From assembly GCA_963693285.1 (NCBI GenBank), contig OY848925.1:2458932-2522931 (forward strand): 64,000 nt of DNA, written 5' to 3'. A program made the position numbers and the translations under genes. Positions 11,161 to 22,818 of this stretch are shown in pieces (position 1 is the stretch's first letter; the number at the start of each line of letters is the position of its first letter). Under the pieces are notes generated by a model that was not told the DNA's origin, did not search any database, and saw only the letters and a list, made by a program, of their open reading frames with translations. This DNA comes from Xestospongia muta (lineage: Eukaryota > Porifera > Demospongiae > Haplosclerida > Petrosiidae).

Positions 11161-11866
11161 ACCTATATATTGGTGCTTATTCTGGACATCAGCATTTCAA
11201 TGCCTATGCAGGTCCTGCTTAGGAACTGAAATGCATTTTCCTAAAAGAAATATTTTGGTTAGAATTATATAAGAAAACCTTAATTTACAACAATGAGAGT
11301 ACTACATTTAAATATATAAATTAACTTTTCACTTGGCTCATGAATACTATCCTTAATGTTGTCTAATGTCGTTATGATGTTAGATATCAAGTGAGACTAT
11401 TTGAGACTGTATATGTCTGTAGCTGCAAATTTTAAAGCATGTTAATTTTATAACATAGTCAATATGTGCTAAAAAGTTCTAAGACCTTTGCTAGACTCTT
11501 CTCACACAGAAAAGAGAAAGGCCTAGTTCAATAGACTACAGCTCTCCAGATCCTTCCCACTTGTTGTTCAATCATAGGAGATGGAAACTAACTTCTTCTT
11601 TTGTGATTCTCCAAGTAGTAAAATCATGAATACAGTCACCAAAACAGGTCTCTGTAACTTTGTTGTACGTAGTCAGAAATTGTTTGAACTAAAGTGAAAT
11701 AGTGTAATACATTTTATGCTATCCTAATATTGATTTTAGCACTGACCTGCGACAGTTCTAACATACTCTTTTGCTCAGCAGTCAGGTTCTCCATCAGAAA
11801 CGTGTAGAGTAGGCGGGACCGCTGTAGGTGAGGTCATTTATTTTACTTGTGAAGTTGTCAAATGTC
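11150..11866 (+). promoter_or_regulatory. Spastin promoter and 5' UTR region
   Basis: This block lies directly before the spastin start codon and is conserved in the partial copy at 3704-4397. The part nearest the ATG includes gagtaggcgggaccgctgta, a GC-richer patch of the kind seen around metazoan core promoters. No TATA box at a standard distance is obvious. The promoter role is inferred from position. Confidence 0.5.
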
Positions 11867-14800
11867 ATGGCAGCAGGTCCAATATCGAGTGGTTATGATC
11901 TTATGAGACAGTATCATGCTAAAGCGTACTCTCTTGTTAGCGAAGCTTTGGACTTGGACGAAAGTGGAAACAGTAAGCTAACTTTTATGGTCTGGTGAAA
12001 AGCTTACTCTTATTACAGGTGATAAGGCAACAGTGATTGATCTATATTCTCAAGGAGCAACAGAATTGGAAAAAGGGATTAACGTCAAAGTGAATGTTAC
12101 TGGTAAGGAATGTGATCTTTATGTTTTTACTTGACATGATGCAGTATGTATGTAGGTTAGCTTTTAGCTGATAATTATGAAGACATTTTTCAAATCCTCT
12201 CACAATCATTTCTTTATAAGTTAGTCGGCATTATACAAAGTTGTAATATTATTAAAACTAAGGAAGTTGATGATTTTATTGCCATGAGAGTTGTGTAATC
12301 CAACTTTAAAGCTGCTAAAAATAAGCCAGGGTCACTATAGCAGCCATTCAATAATAAGTTAGCAAGTCCAGTGAGTAGCCATATGTTTCCTAGCTATTAG
12401 TATACGCAATTTCTTTCAATAATCAAGAGCTATTTTTGCTAATCAGATTGTTTGCTTTCTCAGTAGATAGTTAATTGAGAAGGCTATATGTAGCCACAGC
12501 CACAAACATTTTTTTTATGGTTGCAGGTTCTAAGAAGCATTCCTAAGCATGGCATAGATAAATAGATAGTTTTCCTGTGCAACAATGATTACAACTCAAC
12601 TAATTCAACTAATTGCTTCACCTCCAAGCTGGCAATTATTAACTTTATTGTGTTATCATTACATAGTATGTCTTATGTTAGATGAGAATGCTGGTAAAGC
12701 TGAGAAATTACGGGAAAGTATGTTACAGAATCTTACTATGGCTAGAGATAGAGTCCAAGATCTTTGTAAGTAGTAATGTGAAATGTTCCTCCATTTTTTT
12801 ATTTAACATAGTAGAAGGAAAAGAATTAAAAGGCTCAAGTACTGATCTTTCATTGCCTAAAGTGAGAGAATCATCTGAATCTATTGGAACCACACTATCA
12901 AATAAGAAACGTCCAGCAAAAACAAAAGTATATATTTTGTTTCTTATCATACAAGATTACAACTAATACATTTGAGCTGTCATGCTGTCAGTCACAGGTC
13001 ATATCACCATCTCTCTTTCTATAGATTTCTAGCAAGCCATATAGCCATAAACCAGAGAGATCTAAAGTTGAGCCTAGTTCAACCAGTCAACCTAGACGTC
13101 AGAAGAAAGGTGTTAATACTGGCAATAGTAAGCATCTTGACATTAAAGGGGTCGATCCTTCATTAGTGGAACTAATTATGAGTGAAATTCAGGACAAGTA
13201 AGTGTCACCTATCAAGTAGCTATATTGTTCTAATTTGTTATAGAGATACTAAGGTGGCTTGGGATGATATTGGTATGTCTTGTATTATTTGATGATGTTT
13301 AATTTGTCATATGTGTAGTTGGTCTTCCTGTTGCAAAGAAATTATTAAAAGAAATAGTTGTGTTACCTGCACTAAATCCAGAGGTATCTATTATATTAAT
13401 AGCATACATTCATTATGTTTCTGCCTGGCACACTTTGTGTGCTAAATTGTAACATTACTGTGACCAATGAGTACTACTACAACACTAGGTGTTCATACAA
13501 AGTTCTTTGTGATGGTATATCTACAATTAAAATTATTTTTGTGCAGCTTTTTGTAGGACTAAGGACTCCAGCTAAAGGACTGTTGTTATTTGGACCTCCA
13601 GGCAATGGGAAGACTATGCTGGTATGTAACGTGTGGATAACAATATATCTAAGGACATTTTATTATTATACTATAGTTGTAGTGAACTGGCCAATGAAAT
13701 TGCTTGTTTGTAGGTTTATAAATATCATAGCCATCTTGATAAGTAGCTTTGGAGGTTATGAAAGTGTTTCCAACCACTTATAAATCTCTTGGAACAACTA
13801 TTAATCTCACACGCATGTTGTATGATAGAAATCAATAACATTTATATCAGATTGTTGAATTTTTAGGCTTTTTCATTTTTTACACTCAATACTATTCTCT
13901 TCCTATTTGTCTAGGCTAAGGCTGTAGCTCATGAGTCAAACTCAACATTCTTTAGTATGAGTGCATCATCATTGACATCAAAATATGTGAGCTTAGTTAT
14001 AATCATGTTACTAATAATTTTACTACATAAATAGGTTGGAGAGGGAGAGAAATTGGTTAAAGCAATGTTTTGCATAGCAAGACAGTTACAACCTTCAATA
14101 ATATTCATAGGTATGTATGAATTATTCAGATAATGAAGATAATCATAGTATCATGTGAGCATCAGTTAGAACTATCACATGAGTTGTGCAGTATCATATG
14201 ATTATAAGTCACATGAACAGCATATGTTATAATGTTTACTTTGTAGGTCTTATTAAACTGTATGTTTAATAGAACTTGATTAACTATAACATGCACAGCA
14301 TATGATAGTGAGAGTGAACACAATCACATGTAGACATTTTGTTTTATACCTTTAACTTAAGGAGTCATTGTCATGTTGCTATGATTGTCATTTTCTTAGA
14401 TGAAGTTGATTCTTTACTTAGCAGAAGAAAAGAAGGAGAGCATGATGCAATGAGAAGGCTAAAGAATGAGTTCCTCCTTCAGTTTGATGGGGTTAGTTCA
14501 TAGCTCTTACTAAGTGTCGTGACATTTGACAAATTCAGATGGGTACATCTGAATGTGACCGTTTCTTAGTTATGGGAGCTACTAACAGACCAGATGAAAT
14601 GGATGATGCTGCACTGAGGTAAAGGGACATAACTAAAATGGAGACTAGAATACAGAAACAGATGGTAGAGAGTCACTATGTCCCATTATAAGAATAATGA
14701 AAGTATAATTCTTCCCAAAGCCTGTTGTTATTCTGGCTATTGGCATGGTGACAATAGGAGCCACAAACACTGACAGTAGGGTTTAAACTGTTCCATAAAC

Positions 14801-15487
14801 CTTAGGCCAATATGCAAATATGTTATGTACAAGGAAGTGCATGTATTCCATTCTATCTGTAATTCTATATTTATAGTTATGTCCCAGACAAAATGTTTTA
14901 TATGAATTATTTTGATGCTATGTATAATCTTTGTAGGCGATTTACAAAACGGATATACATTCCATTACCAGACTCTGAGGTATGATAGCACCAAATTATA
15001 TTTTAGTACTTGTTTAATCAGGCTCGACTTGCTGTGTTAGTAAAATTACTAGTTCAACACAAACACAACTTAACTGATACTGATTTGTCTAACATAGCAC
15101 GGTACTCATTCATGCAATATAAAACTCTGTTTAATTTATTTATCATAGTCAAACGCATCACTATTCTTTCAGTGACTTAACTAATTTAGCCAAAGATGCT
15201 GCTCTAGGACCAATAAGAGGTACGTACACTCAAGTTATTGCATCACTATCTTAACTGTTCAAATTTAATAGAACTTGAAATGGAAAGCTTGAAAAGTATT
15301 AAGCCAGATGAAGTGAGAATTTGAAGACTTTAATTAACTAAAATTAATACTGATAACTTTGTTCCAGGTTCAGCCAATCACATATGACGATTTCCTGTCA
15401 TCCTTATCTCAAATCCGGCCTAGTGTAACATTTGACGCTATTAAAAGTTTAGAAGAATGGAATGCCTTATATGGCATGGGTCCTTAA
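11867..15487 (+). CDS. SPAST: Spastin, microtubule-severing AAA ATPase
   Basis: Seventeen exons join in frame to 468 codons: 11867-11972, 12019-12102, 12682-12765, 12812-12927, 13025-13197, 13244-13272, 13319-13383, 13547-13621, 13915-13986, 14035-14110, 14400-14491, 14539-14618, 14937-14979, 15022-15101, 15149-15219, 15272-15312 and 15368-15487. Residues 9-90 form an MIT domain ([20 protein letters not shown]). A linker of about 70 residues leads to [19 protein letters not shown] and the AAA domain. This has Walker A GPPGNGKT (235-242), the pore-loop region [15 protein letters not shown], Walker B IIFIDEVDSLL (from 291) and [17 protein letters not shown] with the arginine fingers. The C-terminal helix region is present. 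Spastin hexamers cut microtubules and act with ESCRT-III. The protein begins at the MIT domain and lacks the N-terminal hydrophobic hairpin of the long vertebrate isoform. The usual GYSGSD motif reads HYSFSD. Confidence 0.95.
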
Positions 15488-15680
15488 TTGTGTACTGTAC
15501 TAATGTTATTATGTGCAAACTAAAGTTATATATTCACTGAAATACTCCAGCAGTATACTTAATGGTACTAATGTACCCTTTTCTGCTTTTATTAGTTTTT
15601 ATCTGACAAATTGTTTTATAGTATACCAATACACACAACACAACTAATAGAAACATAATTGATTATTCAATTCTCATTAC

Positions 15681-16852
15681 TTAAAAAAGTATGTCTTGGT
15701 CTTTGTCAGCATCAAATATTGTCCTAGCTTCTGTAAGAAAAAATAGAGTATATTAAGATAAGATAATGAATACAGTTTAATTATGCATAAAAGGTGTGAC
15801 TCAAAGTCAATTTGCATTGTTATTTCTGGAACAAGATGATATAGTCTCTCAAATCTTTCATATCTATTTAATTGTTGTTCATACTTTCCAAGCTATGCTT
15901 GACTTCACTCTGTTTATTTCAGTTTTGGCATAATGGTTTGTAAAAGAGATAAGACTACATGTCTAATGTCTATACATATAATGACGTCTTGATAAAGATC
16001 ACAGAGTGATTCCTGCTAATGTGTATGTGGCCCTTTAAAGCTACTTCATGTCTACACTTAAGTGGACCCCTCCCATTTTAATTCACTAATAAAGGGTTAA
16101 TGAAAAGGGCCTGTTTGGACAATCCAAATTTCAGATAAAGTTTCAGGTTCTACAGTACATTAGTGAACTAGAACAATGTGTCCAAAAAGAAGTTTGTGAT
16201 ATATGCAAGATTCCTGACCTTCTCCTGAAGATGTTAAAGCACCCTTCTTTTTCTTTTCTAACTCATCTTTCTCTTTTTGTATCTTCTTCTTCTGTTGTAT
16301 TTTCTTCAACCTGGTAAGTGAAAGGGACCTCACATATTTATCATACAGTTGTATGTTGCATTATTAACAAGAAGCTATTATTGTGTCAAGACAATATTAA
16401 TGCAACCTATATGTCTTCTAGTTCATTTGATTGACACGTTCATCACACAAACAACTAGGACATTAACTCAAACAGATTAGATACAAACAACATTAAAATG
16501 TAGTATTATGGTCAGATATTATAAGTAATTTGTAAGTAACCTGTAGAATTCTTCTCGTTCCACTTCATCAAGTTCAGTTGTAATGTACTTCATTGTGTTC
16601 TGAATTCTTGGAATAATGACTGCATTTGAGAGAAGAGCAGTTACATAGCATTTTGACTTATGCCTTATGCATGTTAAAATGTACTTTGACTTCATACAGG
16701 GATGCTTATGAAACCAACATATTTTTGCCAAAAATTGGCCCTTGAACTGAAGCCTTGTGAAGTATGGTTTTGAAGTTTGGGTCATGGAACAATAGGCTAC
16801 GATAAACTATTGTGTCACAATCCATGATTGATTACCTGGCAATATGCTTTGT

Positions 16853-16923
<71 letters not shown>

Positions 16924-19835
16924 GTATTTTGGAGATACATTAATGATTTTTGTATCTTAGCTTTTAAATGTTTACCTTAGCTCGGTTAGATGCTAAAGAT
17001 TTTCAACACATGCAAAAAAACTAATAACCAGGGTTGGGGCTGATTACAATTGTAATGGTAATCGATTGTAATCGATTACATATTTTGGCGTAATCGTAAT
17101 CGTAATCATAATTGCATATTTCTACATGTAATCAGAATCGTAATCACCTCCCCATAATCAAGGTGTAATCATAATCATAATCATAATCATGGGTTTGTAA
17201 TCAGTCCCAACCCTGCCAACAACACCTTACGTTATATCTAATAATAGCTCCAATTAAAAAGGCTAATATTTATTTACTCACTATTCTTTCAAGGCTGACA
17301 ATTAACTCTTACTGAGTTTGAAAGTGTTTTTTTCCTGGTAATCAGGTTGGTGGCCATAAATGTTAATTAATTAAATTTTAAAAGTTTGGAGCAGAAACTT
17401 TGCACTATATGGCATATCTGAAAATTGACTTTGGTGTTAATTGGGTTTAATTGAGACTTTTTTTTAACTGACCATGTTCAATAGCATTGACTCTTCTATT
17501 GGTGACCTTAATGACTTCATCAAGTGTAACAAATGATGTCTAAAAAATAGATAATCCTAGTTATCTGTAGCAAGACCTTCAGACAATTAGATCAACAAGT
17601 CTTATTCAAACAAATTTCCATACTCTTTTGAATCATAAAGGGACACCCACTCTAATTGTGGCAAAAACCTGTATGTTAAGGGCTACATACTGTGCACAAA
17701 TGTAAGCAGCTAGGATGCTTAGTTTAGAAAAGCAACCCTAAATGTTATCACTCCAAAATATAATGTATAACAATTAAATAATACCAATCCTCTAGGGCAG
17801 AATAATTGCCTATAAAGTTATCGTTACCTGTAGAGAAGCTAGCTCAACCAGTAACTCAACAGCTTTACCAAACATCTCTTTACACTTAGCAACTTGCTGC
17901 CCACCTCTAGCAAGACCAGTTAAAGAAAAATCTATATATGTACACACAGATATTGTCAGCAATTAGTATAATATGTGTAATCAAGATTGTGGCACAAAAT
18001 AACAGACACAGATCAAAGACTTACTATTGGTTCCAGTTATTGATGTTTCAAAGATTGGCAATATTACACCAGCTACATTGTCTCTTTTAGTCAACAGTCT
18101 CACTTGAGCTTTATCAACATTTTGAAGAATCATTTGACTACAAAATGTTGAGGTGAGGATGTATAGCTTTCATATAATCTATTTTACCTAAAATCTCCAG
18201 CAGCATAATTGGCTGCAGCCAGAGAGAAGGTAGCCTCTCTCATAGCATCACCCATCAACGTTTTGGTCTATTGGATATCAAAACAACAAAGTAAAAATTT
18301 ACTGCTATTGCAATACCAAAATACATCAACATATACATTACTGCAAATTTTGGCTAATATATCTTATCACACAGATCCAAACTTGTAACATTATGTACAC
18401 CAATTAACATACTTTCTTAGGCTATATAGATAGCCCCAAAATGGAAAAATAGAAAACTATATTTTAACAAAAGTTAGCACTAAAGACCACATTCTTTAAA
18501 ACCCATAGAACACTTGACGCAAACAGAGAAAATGTTTCTTAGCAGTGTCAGTTTAGTACATAACACAACTAATCAATATTACCAAAGATTGTGATCTTGC
18601 TGTCACTAATTTTCATGAGACTTCATTTTAGAAGACTGCACTTAATGTGGAGAAAATAGTTTGAATGAACATTTATGTTTACTTGACTTGTTGGTACATA
18701 ACTATTTTCTATACAAAATGTGGTACTCAAGCAACTTAATGATCGTTCTTCCAATTACTAAATTCAGTGAACATATCATACAAAATAGCTACATAGCAAA
18801 TGTATATATGCAAGTATTCATTTAAGATTTGTCTCAGCAGTAAGTGCTGTTTCCCAATTTGGTCGCAATTATTACCAGTCCATACAATGTTATGAATACT
18901 CATGATATTTTTTTGTATTTTTGCAATAAAGACAACGTGATAATGGCATTGAACATAGTCTTGAATATATCTGATCAATGGACAACAAGTAACCTTTATA
19001 CTTGCATCACAAATTAGTACAGTGTTATTTGATGCACATGGTCAAATATCCACCTTGATAGTACTTATTATAATGGAAATACAACATCTAGGGAAACTAA
19101 TGTATATCAAGTTTGGTCCTACATGGAATTGTATGAAGCCAGTCAAATCATTGTAAACTTTTGATTATTGTTATGACAATCTGTTTATTAATAATTGTAA
19201 TTTGTTACCATGCCAAGCCTAAAACTCTGTTAGCATTCAGCTATGATTTATCCAGTGTGATGGAAAAAGGAACATCTAGCTCTCTACAATTCTTCTGTTA
19301 ACTTCATTATACAAATTGAAAATTTACTTTGACAACTGAAACTATCGCAATTCTATGTCAATAAAAACTGTTTTAGCGACTGCTTAGTCTTCAAAGTAAC
19401 TACATTGCTGGTTGTCTTTCTACATTTAGTAGCATATTAAATACAAATAGCTTTGTGGTCAGAACTTTGTCACATAACCTTTGAAGAAATGAATTTCCAT
19501 CATGCAAACTTGTTCTATATGCATTTTCCCCAGATTTTCCCTCTCAATGAATGTCCCAGCACACAAAGCTAAGCATTAGGCCTATCTATAGTTTATGCAT
19601 ACACTTAGTAACCTCGAATATATACCTCAATGATTTTAGTGAGAATTTGACGAAACCTAAGTGTGAGAGCATCTGCTTTCCTCTTCAAGAGACTGTGACC
19701 TTTCTGAGCTCCTTTCAAACGGGCTTTCATTTGAGTTAGAGCCCTACATTGGTAACATGAAATAAATAAAATTAATATTATGAAAGTGATTTACATTCGA
19801 GAAGGAAAAACGTGTAGCCTATCTTTGCCAGACAT
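15681..19835 (-). CDS. ATP6V1D: V-type proton ATPase subunit D
   Basis: Nine exons on the minus strand give exactly 247 residues, the length of the human protein: 19835-19795, 19743-19626, 18267-18188, 18137-18025, 17931-17828, 17539-17473, 16619-16541, 16310-16219 and 15730-15681. The start [14 protein letters not shown] is followed by [26 protein letters not shown]-like helix sequence ([14 protein letters not shown]), [58 protein letters not shown] and the acidic end DKDQDILF. Subunit D is the central rotor shaft of the V1 sector and couples ATP hydrolysis to proton pumping into endomembrane compartments. It is predicted to be a long helical coiled coil. Its 3' end faces the spastin stop, 193 bases away. 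Confidence 0.97.
16856..16922 (+). repeat. TA microsatellite followed by an AC run
   Basis: About 54 bases of (TA)n followed by (AC)n lie in an intron of the subunit D gene. Confidence 0.95.
17029..17215. mobile_element. Short hAT-like MITE
   Basis: The element begins cagggttggggctgattac and ends gtaatcagtcccaaccctg, near-perfect inverted termini of about 19 bp. The interior is built of taatcg/taatca repeats. Flanking octamers ctaataac (17021-17028) and ccaacaac (17216-17223) agree at 6 of 8 positions, which fits a decayed 8-bp target duplication of hAT elements. It lies in an intron of the subunit D gene. Confidence 0.55.
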
Positions 19836-20001
19836 CTCGAGTCGATTGTTCACTGAGTTTGTGACTCTAGAGCAGATGTGCTCTTTATTTAGAGTAAATT
19901 TAAGGCGTGACGCAGTAATTACGCAATTTACGGTATGACGTCATAATAATTATAACTAAAAGAATAAAAAGGCAATACATGTTCTCTTATAATATAACAC
20001 A
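19836..20001 (-). promoter_or_regulatory. Promoter region of V-ATPase subunit D with a perfect CRE
   Basis: Only 166 bases separate the subunit D start codon from the stop of the upstream PH-domain gene on the same strand. Within them, 19936-19943 is the full palindromic cAMP response element TGACGTCA, about 100 bases from the ATG. A second gcgtgacgcag half-site-like sequence lies near 19903. Regulation by CREB/ATF-type factors is inferred from the motif only. Confidence 0.45.
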
Positions 20002-21313
20002 TTAATAAGGTTGGTAGAAAGGTGCTGAAGGATATGTCCCAGGTTGTGATGTATTATCACTTGTAGGATACAATCCTGATGAACAGTCATATTGATGAGG
20101 GTTTGACTCAGCTCCACTTTGATAATATGCTCCAGAAGGTGGTGGTTGATTGTAAGGATTGGTAGCAGTACGATAAGAAGGTGGGGCTTGGTCAGCAGGA
20201 GGCATCATATAGTGGGGTATTTGTGGTATTGGAATTTTGGGTTCTGAATAAATAAACTATTACTTTGATTTTGTAATGTAGTATTGCAATACCTGGTATT
20301 CCTGCAATTTTGATGTCCAACCACTCTCTTCTCTTGTCACCTTCTGGCACCTAAAATTATTGGCAATAAAGAATGGAATGATTGCAGTTGTAAGAACTCA
20401 ACTGTACAACTTACAAAATGCACTAGTTACTAAACTGACTTAAAATAAATTTCAATGTTAAAGTAAGTTTACTGAGATTAAAAAAATTAATTATTAAAGT
20501 AAGACTGTGAGAGTCCAATTAGAGGAATATTTGAAAGCATATCAAAGTTAATTTCAGTTGATCGCATTTACATTCATCCAAAGTTATAAGTTTTAACCAT
20601 TAGAAACCTGTGTCCATTTTAATTAATTTCATTAAAGACATTGCTGATTAAATAGATCTCTATTGGACACTTCTTGCCCTTTAGCAAGTTAGGGAGAAAT
20701 AGGACACTGATCAACACTTAAAACCAATTAATGATGATCATGCAATGACTTAAGGAAAAACAAATTGCTGGCTGAACTCAGTAATGTACATTAACTGTAT
20801 ATTGCCATATTGTGATATATATGTACAAAAGTTTGCACCCAGTACACTTTAGTAACATTGATCTGTTTCAAAACTGTATGTAAAAAGTGATCACGGAGAC
20901 ACAATTCTGTCAGCTTGGTAGTAGTAATGTGAAATACAAGAACCACAGAAGGTATATTAACTCTTCCTTAACTACAAACATATTGCATTGTAAGCAACAG
21001 TTTATAAGTTGTTATATGGTCATATCAAATGGTCCTCTCAGTCCAATATAAACTATATAGGAAATCAAGTATGTTTGTTAGGAGAAATGATGCCTTGTCT
21101 ACAATAAGCATTCAACCTTAGGCTTGCTCCTACAATAGTGTGTGTGTTACATTGTTACAAGAATGTGTTAGCTGGTAGTAGTATCATCACTTATACATTG
21201 TGTGAAAAATGAACGATGAATAGAAAGATATTGAATTAATACCAGCATAGGTACTTTTCAATTTCATAAAAAAGTCTCGAATCTTTGACAGTTCATATTA
21301 ATAATGTTTAATA

Positions 21314-21353
<40 letters not shown>

Positions 21354-22749
21354 TCTCCCCTTAACATGCCATAGTCTGGTCCTGTACCATATTCATTTCG
21401 GAATGTAATACGAGAGCTTCTTAAAAATGGCACCAGTTGGAGTTTGGCACAAAGACTATATCATGATCACATTAAAAACATTTGTGTATATACATATACA
21501 TTTTAATCAATATTCCATAAGTTTTATTTAGTCATTGTACATCAAAAAACTTACATGTGATAACAAAGCTTTAGCCCATTCCTTCATATCGAACTAAAAT
21601 AAATCAGAGCTGATTCAATAGTGAATTGTAGCATTAAATAATGTACCATAAACATACTATATCATCACTAAATAATTGTAAGACCGTCCAGTTTGTCAGG
21701 CAGAAAATTATATGAAATTTACAAAGATTACTTGAAAATATACAGTTTGGGATTCATTTATTGAAAACAGTTTTAAAAAAGTGACATTTTCTAATACAAA
21801 GTCAAATGTGGTGTCAACATCCAACGTGTCACATATACACTACTGACAAAAATTCATCATAGGTTGACTCATGCTTAATGGAAACTGAGTCATAATTCAG
21901 TGATCTCTTCTTACAGACAAACATGGTAACACCATGGAACTAACTAGACCATGCACATTAAATGATTACAAAAGAAGCAATAGATCTTTAAATTACAGGT
22001 TGACTAAATAAATAGATTTTCACAGTTATCCTCTCGATTGTAATTCTCTATGTATCTATGCTGATAGTAAAAATTTTGCTAACAAATGCATGACAACAGC
22101 TTATAACTTATGGACCCTGCTGTTAAGCTTTCCCATGATGTAACTTCAATAGTAAGTATATTTACTGACCTCTGAACCACACTGGACATGCCACTTCTCT
22201 GTACCTTTTATAGAAATTTCTAAAATATTGTTTCTATCAGGAAATCCAGTACTTTCACACACAGCAATGATGTCAGCTCTAAGAACAGTCTTACGTGGAA
22301 CAGGAGCCTAAGGAAAAAAGTTTAAATGTACATGTAATAAATATCAACTATTTGTAATCTGTCATTTATTATACATAGTTATCAATATTGGATTAACATA
22401 AAGATGGTAATGACACAAAAAGGTATCCAGTTATTATCAACATAGGGTGAAAGTTATTATTAGGCCCCTTTTCATGACCTTTAGATAGCCATGTCTGTTT
22501 GTAAGATCACTCAAAGGCTGAATTTGGCATTTCATTATCTAGACTAGCTAATTGCGTCTGTGTTAATATTGGAATATAACATACATCTTTTGTCTCATAG
22601 TAGTGCAAGTACATTCTGTCTAGTCTGAAGTATCTGTTCTCCCATCCTGACAACTTATTACGATATTTAAAAAGGTAACCTTCTTTCTGTGAAGAAGAAA
22701 TAAAACATTAACATACTGAATTCGAGACACTTACTGTCTGTAAGGCCAT
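20002..22749 (-). CDS. Small PH-domain protein with a Pro/Tyr-rich tail
   Basis: Six minus-strand exons give 197 residues: 22749-22735, 22686-22585, 22307-22170, 21593-21555, 20350-20293 and 20243-20002. Residues 6-98 read as a pleckstrin-homology domain. It opens with KEGYLFKYRNKLSGWENRYF and has the next strand LDRMYLHYYE. It closes with the helix FDMKEWAKALLSH, containing the near-invariant Trp at 91. PH domains usually bind phosphoinositides or proteins at membranes. The tail (about 118-197) is rich in Pro, Tyr, Gln and Ser. It contains a PPSY motif at 138-141, the PPxY signature recognised by WW domains of Nedd4-type ligases and related adaptors. I do not recognise a named orthologue. 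The gene is head to head with INTS13, and its stop is 166 bases upstream of the subunit D start. Confidence 0.85.
21316..21358 (+). repeat. CT microsatellite
   Basis: This is a (CT)n tract interrupted by one G near 21341, in an intron of the PH-domain gene. Confidence 0.9.
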
Positions 22750-22818
22750 CTTCAAGTGAGAAGTGAAGAGGCGTGTCTACTAATTAAAGATACGGGGTTA
22801 AAAATCCATGTGTCTAAA
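22750..22818. promoter_or_regulatory. Bidirectional promoter between the PH-domain gene and INTS13
   Basis: The two start codons, facing away from each other, are separated by only 69 bases. Both 5' UTRs and the core promoter elements must therefore fit in this space or overlap the first exons. I see no TATA box. The bidirectional role is inferred from geometry. Confidence 0.6.

Noticed and set aside
16519..16785. Independent 88-residue minus-strand gene
   Set aside because: Its C-terminal part is exon 7 of V-ATPase subunit D; the upstream part is intron read-through.
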